Below are positions 20,001 through 30,406 of a DNA stretch of 35,261 nt, in pieces. Positions within the stretch are counted from its first letter, which is position 1. Each line of letters opens with the position of its first letter. The notes beneath the pieces are model-generated. The model made no database searches and was not told where the DNA came from. It saw only the letters and a program-made list of their open reading frames with translations. The DNA lies in assembly GCA_005223375.1 (NCBI GenBank), contig RXOD01003944.1:1-35261 (forward strand). The letters run 5' to 3'. This DNA comes from Amoebophrya sp. AT5.2 (taxonomy: Eukaryota > Sar > Dinophyceae > Syndiniales > Amoebophryaceae). The translations under genes were made by a program, and so were the position numbers.

Positions 20001-23000
20001 CGGCCCCTTCCTACTGATCGCCGCGGCCGCCTGGAGAAGTTGAGGCTTATTACTATTTGCGCCGCCTGAAGAAGACGCTGTCGACGGTGCGGTCCCGCCG
20101 CACCCGCCAGCTCCACGATGGTCGCCGCTGTTCGGCTGCGTCGTCGTTGAGTTCAGATGGTTGGCGCGCAAGTACTTGTGCAGCGTGTCACGCAAAATCT
20201 TCTCCTCCTCGTCGACGAGGGGGTAGAGCCCAACCTCCATCATGAAATCCATCGCCCGATCGCCGCGAACATGCTCAACTGCCGCAGCGTTGCGCTTCTG
20301 GACTGTGCTCAAAGCATCTGGAGTAGATGAGAAGAAGTTTGGACTGTCACAGTTTTCGTTTTGTACTACTGATGATGCTGTACCTGTCGTGTACCCCAGA
20401 AGCAGTCCGGTGAGTGAGTGCTGCACTTCGTCGAATACGTTTTCCAGGTCAGCTTCGGAGAGCATTTTCCCCTTGCGCTCGTGGTGCCAGGCCAAGCGGT
20501 CGATGTACAGCTTGGACTCCGGAAAGTGCATCACGAACGTGAAGTACCGCACGTGGAACATCTCGCCAAGGTCCCGCGGATTCACCCCGCGCTCCGTGCT
20601 CCGCCGGCCGAAAAAGGTCGTCTTGCGGTCGTCGAGGTTCAAGAACGGCGCGCGCTCCTGCACAACCTGCAGCAGCCGCTTGCGCAAGTTCCGCGACAAC
20701 CTCTTCCCCTTGTCCGCGTCATTGATGTGCGGCGGGGGTAGTTGTTCTACTTCCGCCGGGCGGGATGACTTTGACGGTGTGCTGGCGCTGGAGGTGTCCG
20801 GACCCGGCTTCATATCGAGCGATATTAAGCCCGTTTCGTCGCGGCGTTCCTCTACATCACAAAAGTCGCTGTCCTCATCAAGATCCTCGGGATAATCTTG
20901 TCCAGTGGCGCGCTTGTCGAACGGAAGATTTCCCCCGTGTTGGTCACCAGCATGGTGTTCGTCTTCGTCGTCCTCGTCGTCCTCCTGCCTAGACGAATGC
21001 CGCTTCTCGTATTTTTCTCCACTTCGTTGTTGCGTCGACCGGCCTGATGTGCCCGGCGTATCAGATGAATCTGCCTCCTCCAGCGGTACAACGGTAAATT
21101 TTTCTACTTCAGGGTCGTCCTTCAACGTCACGCTGAGTCTGCGGGACACGAGGACGCCGCTCTTTAGACTGCTACGACGTGGCCGGGCGAGCAGGGCGTC
21201 GACCGCATGATCTGTAGACTTCTTGTTCCTCGCACCACCTGACGTCGCCAACACCGATGGGCGTATGGCAGATGTCCTAGGCTCGGCAGTTGATGAAGCG
21301 AGACCTTCTCCCGCTACAAAAGTGGCGGGAGCTGATGTCGCACCGGGGACTGTTGCTTCGGTGGCATCATTGTCTTGATCTTCGTGCCGTCTCCTGGCGC
21401 CGGCAGCGACGGCGTGCGAGCAGCCCGGAAACAAGAGCTCGCAGCTGGTCTCGTAGACAGACTGAAGAAGAGATTGCATCACGACACCCGCATCGTCCTC
21501 GCGGGTAGCGTTCTGTTTTGCGCTATTTTGAAGTTCCATCGACGCATCTACTGGAGCAGTCGGCGTGTCTTCGCGAAGACCTTTGCCTTTGCTCTTCGTG
21601 GTCTTGCAGCTCGTATCGTCGACGTCCGCCTCACGTTCGGCTCCATCCTCAGAGGATTTCTGTAAAGCATCCGCCGTTCCACTCCCACCTTCTTGCCCTC
21701 CTATTCCACTAGTTCCATCGACATTTTCGTCTTCGTTCTCAGTCTCAACCACGCCCGGCGACCCCATGGCCACTCTCGTCGGGAGCACGCCGACGTCGAG
21801 ACCCTTGAAGTGGCTCGCTTCCTCGATGGAAAACCGCTTTGCCTTCTGAATTAACGGAATGCCGCGGTCGCCGAGCTTGAGGTCCTCGATCTTGCGAACG
21901 CCCTTAAATATCGACCCGCGCCGGAACGACGTCAGCGGCATTGATTCCGACCCAGTCCCATGATGAGAATGGTGATCACCACCGGATGAAGCTGGTCCCT
22001 CCCTTGAAGATGTAGATGTTGAGCCGACTAGTACTTTGTTTCCACCGTAATGTTGATGATGTTGCTGGTCCCCACGTCTTAAATCTGCAGCGGTGACAAA
22101 GCTGATGCGGCCGCCGGCGTCTCGCACGAGCGAGGCGCGCCGTACGGGCTTGGTGCTCACAGAAGCAGAAAGGGGCGGCTGGTGAATGGGAATCGGAGGG
22201 TGGAACTGTGTGCGAGTGAAGCGTCGCAGCCCCGTACTGCCGGTGCCAGACGCAGACGAAGTGGATTTCGATGTTTGGGCCGCCCCTGCTTGTTGCGGGC
22301 TTGCGGTCGTGCCTGACCTCGAACCCGCCGCAGAGGCCACCGGAGCGTCTACTTGCTGCAGGCCTGTCTGCGTTTGTGGTGCTGAGATGGAGGAGGCGTC
22401 CACGTCACCATGATCGATTGGCGTAGCTATAGAATTTATTGCTCGCGGCCCAGCGCCAACCTCCGCCGACGAATCGACCGGAGATGTCGAGGACCGAGCC
22501 ATGCCCTTCTTTTCGGGTGTCCCTGCTGTCATTCCTGCGCCGGACGGGCTGCGATTCTTTGATGAACTACTACCCAGGAGCAACAACTGTTTGTCGTCGG
22601 CGCCATTCGTACTGAGCCGGCTACTCGCGAGCGGAATGAGAACCTCGTCGTGGTCGTCGAGATCCAGCGTTACCTTTTTTCGGAGCTGCGACATGGTTTG
22701 GGAGCGCGATGGCGTCTTCCGCACCACGCGGGGACTACAAACGCCGTCGCCAGCACCGACGACATCCCCCGACATTGATGTGGCACTTCCTTTTACATGT
22801 GGGGGCGACCCGGTCCCGGCAAGGACCACCGCACTTCCCCCGCTACTGATCGCAGCAGGCGCGGCCACGCCCGTCAGTCCCGTAACGCGTCGCTTCAGGC
22901 TGCTTGATGTAAGGCTTGAAAGAGCGGCTCCACCCATGCCCAGATGGGACGAGCGAAAAGAGGGGGACGCCTGACTCACGCCCACGCCAGCCTCCACCGT

Positions 23001-25109
23001 CGCAGATCTCTGCAGACCGCGTCCAGCACGAGGAATCATGCTGCCCGGCGACGCGCCAGACGCCCGTAATTTCATCGGGGACGTGGCAGCCGGCGTCAAC
23101 GTGCTGCCGGGACCACAAGAACCACTTGAGTCTCTTTCAGCGATGAAACCTGCACTTTTACCAGCACCCGCTGGCGGTTGGTGTTCGTCTCCGACGCCGG
23201 TTCCGTCCGCCGGTTGGTGTTGGAGATGATGACGATGAGCTGATTGCTCTGCTAGTGTTCCAGGCGAGCCAGACGAGGCGGCTTTCTCTTCGTCCTCGGC
23301 CTCATCGATGCGGTCAACGCTGATGCGCGCCTTTCGCAGCGACGCAGGGGTAGATGCAGATGCCCCCGAGAAAGCAGTGGTCTTTTCGATGTCGAAAGAG
23401 CCGAATGGCACGCCCGTGAAGGATGCTGCCCCGCCGCCACCAGGAAGAAAATCAGAATCGAAGCTGCGCTCCAGTTCGCTCGCTGCACTGATGGTCTTGC
23501 GCCGCAACTGCCCCGACCGTGTGAAGCCGTCGGCTTGATGGTCGCCGCCATAGGCGGCGGGAAACGAAAACATATTTCGTGAAGCTGTTGCAGTCGTTGC
23601 CCCCGCACTCACGTCAAGTGCAGTACACCGTTCCGCAGCCGTGGAGTCTAGTGTAGTTAATGTAGCCACACCGTCACCGGCGGCAGCTGCTGAGGCTCCT
23701 GAGTGGTGTTGTCCCGCAGCTGCGTCCGAGGCTGTAGTACCGGCGTGATCTGCTTCTGCTACTGGAGGCGTCTCCAGCGCCACCTCCTCCGACGGGGCGT
23801 TTTCCTTCAGGGAGCTGCGCGCCCGTTGTTCCAGTGTGGGCAGCGGTTCTAGACCCAGGAGCGTTTTGATGTTGTCGTTTTCCCCCAGGGGGATGGATTC
23901 TTGTCCTCCTGCGCCGAGCGAGATTCGCTTTGTTTCCAACGGGTAAAGGCCGAGCCGTTCGCCATTTCCGTTCTTCAGGATGCTCGGAAGCTTGGTCACC
24001 GTGAACGGTGAGCGGTCGCTCTCGTCCGGCGCAACTCTGGATGACGTGAGCGGCGCCGCGGTGCCGCCCGTTGTTGCGTCGTAGTCGTCAATTTCGACGC
24101 TGTTGATACGAGCGCGCTCGGCGACGATGCGCCCACTTTTCGTCTTCGTCACTTCTTGTTGGTCGTAGGGACCTATAGTTTGACTTTCGTCCTCCTGGTG
24201 CTCACCACCACTGGTTCTCCTTTCCGAGACCGATGCCAGTTTCTTCACGAATCCTTCCCGGTTCCATGGGAATGGAAACGACTCGTCGCGGGAAAGCGGC
24301 GGAGCGCCGTTGACATCGGTGTCACTCCCGAACGAGCTAGATCCACCAGGAACTGCTAATGCGGATTCCCCGTTCGTCGTCGCGATACTGGTCTGTCGGC
24401 TAAATTGACCAAGGTAGAAGTCGTTTGTCCCGCGCCGGGAGGGACCACGCGACGAGCGTGGGTCCGCATTATTTAGGTGGCTCGCCCGCGGCCCAGAGTA
24501 GAGCGGCGCTGGTGGTGCACTGGTACCACTACCAGCACCTCCTCCACCGCCGAAAACGCTGGAACGCTGCAGCTGCTCGACGAGGGCCGCGACTCCTCCC
24601 GGGGGCGGCTTGTGCTTGCTCGAGGAGCTCCTGCTGAATCTGGCCGAATTATTCCCCCGGCCGCCGCTGAGAATCGTCTTTCGCATGGCCGGCGAGATCT
24701 CGAACCGCCGCCCTAGGTCGAGAAAGCTCCGCCATTCCTCGCGCGAGAGCACCGCTTCGTCCCGCGTGTGGAGGAGTAACGGCAGCTGGAAGTCGTCGTC
24801 GCCGTTGTTCGCTGCTCCCCCGCCTGCAGCTGCACCGCCCGACTGCGATTTTCTCGACGACGCCCTCCCGCCCCGCGACGAGGACCGCTTCCTGCCGACG
24901 GGATGATGAATTCCTGCTGTGAACGGAGGCGGCTTCACCTCGAACTCGGCCATGACCGGCACGATGCCAATCTGGCGTTCTTGGCCGTTACACGGACCAA
25001 AGCCGAGCGATTGCCGGTTCGAGTGGAGCAGCCGCTGGAGCAGGTACCTCCGCTCCAACATCGTAGTGTCGTTTAAGTCCGCTCGGGCCACGTTCATCAT
25101 GCTGCTCAT
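17053..25109 (-). CDS. Giant scaffold-like protein with degenerate EF-hands
   Basis: Four exons keep phase: 19473-25109 (ATG at 25107-25109), 19224-19370, 18946-19183 and 17053-18731, giving about 2,566 residues. Introns are 102, 40 and 214 nt. Exon 2 could instead begin at 19304, also in frame. The first 1,500 residues are mostly disordered, with many basophilic-kinase-like sites (RRASL, RRLSV, KRFSI, RRGSI, RKTIS). From about residue 1,480, paired-helix segments resemble EF-hands: HHERKGKMLSEADLENVF, YDDQKAKVIEDYELE and MDSRKCGVLSGKQLDEL, then LSFEQFQYLCKKIQ in the last exon. Loop positions are imperfect, so calcium binding is doubtful for most. One loop is interrupted by a Gly/Ser/Ala insertion of about 40 residues. 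I infer a regulated scaffold and know no named family. Confidence 0.75.
19415..19430. repeat. 16-nt intronic palindrome
   Basis: Arms ccgcatg (19415-19421) and catgcgg (19424-19430) are exact reverse complements around two bases. The palindrome lies in the 102-nt first intron of the EF-hand gene. Confidence 0.8.
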
Positions 25110-26147
25110 CTTCGCCTTCGGCGCGGACGTAGTTCTATCGAGGTCTTCTAGTAAACGAGTTCTGACATACTTCTACAAGAACGTCGTGGCTTAAGTGTCT
25201 CGACGAGTCAGGCTGGAGGTGTCACTGTCAATTGGTACGGCAGCTCATGATCCTATATGTATCGGCCGGCTCCTTCCTGTTCATCCCTCCACACTGCGAT
25301 CGGGACGATCACCCACGAGAGCGCGGCATTTGCGTGCATCCTCATGATGGGCACGACTCCGGCGGTCGCGCTGACTTCGGCCGCGGCAATTTCTTGTGGT
25401 CCAGCATCATGTATGGCTAGTTGTACTCAACAACATATATCGAAGCACATTTGTTTTTGTTCTAGTTCTACGTTGGGGACAAGGCTGGCAGTGGCACATT
25501 TACAAACAAATATTTTAAATAGGTATTTCTAAATGGCGTGACCCCTCTCCCTCCATCTAAAGGTCATCATGGGTGAGGGTGGTCAAAGCACGCATTCGGG
25601 TTTACCGCGGCGTCTGCCTCCCGCGCACGTTTTGCCTGCCTATACAACAGTACTCACTCCACCGGGCGAGGGCGGCCGTGATTTGTTTCTTGCAGCGTGC
25701 GTGCCTTACTTAGAGATCGATAAACGTAAAGGTGAAGGGGATCATTGTTCATGTTCGTCCCTTTCTTTCACAATAAACGAAACCAGTATCGGGCAGCGGC
25801 AGCACCCCCCTCCTGCTTCAATTCGCGTTCACTTCCGGTCGATCGTGTTCAAGCAAAAGGTTGCAAATTTAGCGCATCAGCCAGTTTGGCTCTGCGTCAG
25901 CCTCAGCGCGCCCGCGCTGCCGCTGCGGTAAATCTGATTCTGCTCTGACCGTAATGTCCCACCCCATTGAGATCCACGTCAGGCAAGTAAAGAGTTTTTC
26001 TCTGTCAACCCTGGAAGGGAGGCCTGCTGTGTAGAAAGAAGTAAATGAGCAAAGAAAAAGATGAACTAGCCTAGACTAGCAGTTGAAGCAAGTAGATGAA
26101 GGCGCTCATGGTCATACATTCATCAATCAAGATCAACAACATTTTCT
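25110..26147. other. Upstream region of the EF-hand gene
   Basis: This spacer of about 1 kb lies between the EF-hand gene start and the small gene at 26148-26989. A plus-strand frame starts with ATG at 25569 but has poor codon use and no recognisable domain. I see no promoter motif or RNA gene that I can support. Confidence 0.4.
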
Positions 26148-26989
26148 TCATGCAACAATTATACTAACCGCATACCCTTTCTGTTTCTCTTTCATCTTCA
26201 GTAAGCAGTTGTAGCAGTGAAGTTCAGTACTAGCGCCGGTCAAGTTTTCGTGACGCGCGCTCACGCAGTTCTGCAGAATGAAGTATCGAGATCGATCGAT
26301 TTTCTTCTGACCAGTCAAAAACAAAACAGAGCTCTTCATCTTCTGGCTGTGGAAAACCTCACGGAGCGTCGTTTTCGCTGTGTCCACGTCAGGCTTGCAA
26401 TTAACTAATTCAGGTGATGTACACGTAGAGTAAAACAACGCACGCAATTCCATCCATCGGCTTCGACGCCTGATGGAGTTCGACTTCGAGTCCTGTCGCT
26501 GTCGAGTCGGGAATTGCGATTGGGGTCGATGGCCGTGCTCCTCGTGTTCGTTGGCGTTGGGTGGCGGTTGAGTTATTGAAAGAAAAAGTGCGGCGCGCAT
26601 GGAGGTTGGAGCCGGTGACTGAAGTTCCGCACCATCATCTCGCACTTTTTTACTCTTCCACCGCCCCGACCCTGAATTTTGCCAAGCTCTGCGACATTCA
26701 TTGATGTGTTGTTGATCTTGGGCGCGTCCTTGCCGAAGATGCAGCTGCCTCCCTGCTCGTGCTCATCAAGCAAACTAGTCCGTAGACTACCGGTCTGCGC
26801 GGCCCGCGTTCACCCCTAGCTCATGAGACAACGAAGTCTTGTCAATTCGGTGACCCTTCTTGTCCGCTCCAGCAGCTACGGTAGGGACCGAGCAGGTAAA
26901 TGCAACGGAAAAAAAATAACAGAAAGCTCAACTGATCGATGTGCAAGTGCGAGATGAACAGACTCTCGTAGGTGGATGTAGGTGGTCAT
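26148..26989 (-). CDS. Small three-exon hypothetical protein
   Basis: I do not recognise this gene. Phase-consistent exons are 26964-26989 (ATG at 26987-26989, only 26 nt), 26654-26774 (acceptor ggactag, donor GTAAAA) and 26148-26618 (acceptor cttcag). Introns are 189 and 35 nt; the product would be about 205 residues. The start reads MTTYIHLRDLLDEHEQGG and continues GKDAPKINNTSMNVAEL to GRGGGR. A Pro/His/Gln-rich and then Arg/Ser-rich stretch follows. The first two exons look like real coding. The tail of the third exon is less convincing, and the gene may end sooner or splice again. Its ATG lies about 100 bp past the stop of the transporter gene. Confidence 0.45.
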
Positions 26990-27088
26990 CTTGAAGATTA
27001 TCTTCGGTCCCAAACAAGAGATCTCGATGCCCTTGATAGGATGCACATCGGACCGCCCCAAAGAATGTTGAGCGTCAACAACCCCTCA

Positions 27089-29490
27089 TCATGTGCTTCC
27101 TTTCACCTTGAAGACTAGGGCCGCGCACACGAACTGGAACAGCATCGCCGTGCAGTACACCAGCGCGTATCCGAAATACGAGAAGTTGACTGGCCTTGTT
27201 GATGTTGATGCCAAGGGCTCTGTTGACACGGTGAACTCCGGGACGTCGCCGGACAGCCGCAGCAGCACGCCATACACTGCTGGCCCCACCGCGAAGCCCA
27301 CGAAGTGCGAGATGTTCCAGAACCCTAGGTTCTGCACCGTGGCCCCTTTGTCCGGAATCGTGTCCAGGGCTAGGGCGTAATCGACGGCCGCAAACGACCC
27401 ATTTCCAACAGCGTACACCATCGCGGTCACGAAAATGTACGCCCACCCGCGCACCTCCTTCCTGGTGGAGAACGGTGAGGCGGTGTCTTGGAGGAAATTG
27501 AGAAACTGGTGCCGGACCCTGCGGTAGGTCTGCAGCAAGTGAGCGAGGGCGGTGCGCTCCTGGGGAGGCAGCGCGTCGAACTCCAGAGCCGCGGACTCTT
27601 CGAGGTCGACTTGTTGCCCAGCCGGCGAACCTACTTCGAATTGGCCCGCGAGAGGGGTCGTGGAAAGAAGGAACCTGAGGCCGATAGTTTTCGTGGCGCG
27701 GGCGGATGGAAACACGAGAAGGTCGGCGCGAACCCGAATTAGTAAATGAGAGCTTGATTGAGATTGACATCGAGTAGGTAGAAGTTGTGTCAGCGTGCTG
27801 GGTTTTTTATTGTACTCCCTTCATCTACAAGAACGCGTAGCAGTACACTGCAGATTTCACCCGCGCCGTGGGTGGAAGCAGGCACATCTTTCTCTTTGTA
27901 GCAGCTAGACAGTCACAGTCCAGTCACATCAGTCTCCACTTTGAAAGTCTACAGCTACACCAACCCCGTTTTGTAGTACAAAACACGAATCTATCATTAC
28001 TTCTAGTAAAACTAAAAACTGGTGCGTTAGTTAGACTTAGATGTCGATGTGATAGAAGTAGTAGTACTCTTCCGCCTCTTCTCTTTTCTTGCCTTCGGGT
28101 AGCCCGAAGTGGCCATTCACCACGTACGGAAAGAGAAGTAGCATTCCGCACGCCACGCACATGACCAGACAGCTGAGGTACACCATTCTCTTTCGCCCAT
28201 ACCCCGGCCGGTCGGAGAGCGCACCAACACTGGAGGAGCCGACGCAGGCGATGCAGTAGGCCACAATTGCCACGCCCGCCAGGTTGTAAGTGATCGCGTG
28301 CCGGTCGGAGGTTAGGAAATCGCGGATGTAGAAAAAGATGAACGCCTGACTCGCGACGCTGGCGTAGTAGAAGGCGCGCCCAAGGACGACGAAAGCAAAG
28401 TCGTACCCACCAGAAGTGTCCAGGTGAAAACAATCGAAAAGGTCCTCGAGCAGGGAGAGCTCGGTGGCCGGAGGCGGGTCGTTCGAAGTGTCGCGCTCTT
28501 GAACAACCAACATCACCGTCAGCCACGCAAGGAACTGAAATGGGTTCAGATGCAGTAGTGCTTTGAGTTTGCCAGTGATGTAGTTGAGAGAACTGAAGAT
28601 TGCGTCGGTCGTGTGTGTACTCGTATAAAGAAGATGGCGACTTGGACTTCTGATAGTCATCAATGTCAATGCCATTTTTGCCAACGTCAACATAGTTTTA
28701 CCAGCGTCGCCGCCATCACTCCGTAGAGGAGATGAAAGTCTATGTACGCCACGCTTTGCAGGCAGAAGTTCCCGGCCAGCGCTCCCAGGAGCCAGGAGGC
28801 GCCGCTGTACCCGCTGGCCTCGCCGCGTTGCGCGTCCGGCACCAGGTCCGCGATGATGCCCAGGCTGGCGGTTTGCGCCGCCGAGAGGCAGATCATCATC
28901 ACGAGCAGGGAGAGCACGTAGCCTGCCAGGTTCGCTTTTAGCGAAAAGTGCCACAGGCCGAAGAACGCGGCGATGGTCGGAAACGTGAACACCGTCATGT
29001 ACGGGCGCCGCTTTCCGTACGCAGACCGGCAGCGATCGGAGAGCTTGCCGAGCGGGGGACAAACCAGCTGCGCAACCCCCGCGAGAACACAGAACAGCCC
29101 GAGCATAATCGAAGAGTTCCCCGGTGCCAGTTTTTCGGACTCCAGCGAGAGGAGGGTCACGCTGCAGCCCAACACGACCCCGAACGGAAAGTTGAACAAC
29201 GTATACGCGAGCAGCTCCGCGGATGCTCGCGGCCGGGATCTTCCCGGGGTTTTCTGCTGGAGTTCGCGTTGTTCAAGAACACCGTCACCGTGAAGATGCT
29301 CAACATCTCTGTACGAGTACGCTGTCGATGAAGTGGTCCCAGCTTCACTGCTGGTTTTCTTGCTCGTCCCGGGAGGTACAGTCGTGCTGTAGTTTGACTG
29401 CGTCGACATGGTGAGCGGGTGGCGAGCGCCTTCGAGTTGCTTCTCCGCGTCGTAAGGCTCGTCGGACGGAAGGGACGGCCGACCGCTCAT
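27089..29490 (-). CDS. 12-helix major facilitator superfamily transporter
   Basis: Three exons keep phase: 28702-29490 (ATG at 29488-29490, donor GTAAAA), 28068-28534 (acceptor tttcag, donor GTACTA) and 27089-27674 (acceptor cctcag), giving 613 residues; introns are 167 and 393 nt. After a cytosolic head of about 90 residues come six helices. The loop between helices 2 and 3 has MFS motif A (GKLSDRCRSAYGKRRPYM, about 148-165). A second copy (GALSDRPGYGRKRM) marks the start of the second half. A central loop of about 30 residues and an acidic/Gln-rich insert before helix 10 are present. Helix 10 (YAVGNGSFAAVDYALALD) resembles GPH/SLC45-like sugar transporters, so a sugar or related small solute is the best guess. 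Head and inserts look disordered. Confidence 0.85.
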
Positions 29491-30406
29491 CCTGCAGCTG
29501 TGTCTGTGTAACTTGTAGCTGTAGCAAAGCGATACTAGATCTTCATGCCTCCGAATTTGTTTGGGTTTGATGAGAGTGCGACATTGTGTCAAAAACAAAA
29601 TCCCGATCCCAAATGCGAGATATTTTAGCAAGAAGCATGGTCTTGCTCAACCAGTAGGCATTGAGTATTTGTTTATGGACAGTCTTGTCCTCGGATTGGA
29701 CGCGACATCTCAATTTTTGCTTACGTCGGTACTACTAACTTACTATCTCGAGCCGTTTCACTCACGCAATTTGAGCCAGCTTTATTTTGGTTCTCTCGCT
29801 TTCCCGCGGAAGTTGCTCTCTCGGCGTTATTTTTCCTCTCGCTGTCACGGCTCTATCGAATGGAATGGAATACGCGTACGCCGACGTCGGACCCCCGACG
29901 AGTACTGAATTGATACTAAGCCAGTGTCCTCGACCGGGAACACCAACACGACGATGCGGCCCATGAGAAGCTGTTTTTCACCGGCCAGGACCTGCCGCGA
30001 CGAAATTTTGCAGCAGAGCACTTTTTCTTTTTCTATATGAAGTGGAGATCGACGTCTGCGAAGGAAATGGGGATCCTCGATCGCACAGAAAGTCTTGGGG
30101 ATCAGAAGTCCTGGATCTCGAGATCAGCAATCCATGTAGATGCTTCAAGTTCATCTACAAGCAGTTGGTTCCAGGAGTACGACCGCCAGGACCGAACTAA
30201 AAAAGCTGATGCAAGGCAACCCATCTCCAACAACGGAACTGCCACTTCTAGAGCAGTGTCATCTACGACCCGCACCCTCGCACCCGTTACCCAGTTAGTT
30301 TCGGCGAGAAAATGTAAGCGTGACTGCTACATGGTTGGATTTCTACTTTTTTATCCATCGTCAACGCGAACGCAACGAGCAAATAAAAAAATAATGCTGC
30401 TCCACT
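29491..30406. other. Spacer upstream of the transporter gene
   Basis: This spacer lies between the transporter start and the stop of the thioredoxin-fold gene. A plus-strand frame opening at 30037 extends antisense into the neighbouring gene and is rejected. Nothing else is supported. Confidence 0.4.

Noticed and set aside
25569..25931. 120-codon plus-strand frame with ATG
   Set aside because: Its composition looks random, it has no domain, and it opposes the direction of every other gene. Kept only as a note in the spacer entry.
26900..27061. Resemblance of the frame upstream of MTTYIHL to TFIIH subunit TFB5/TTDA
   Set aside because: Only a few residues match, there is no ATG, and the frame begins inside the 3' region of the transporter gene.
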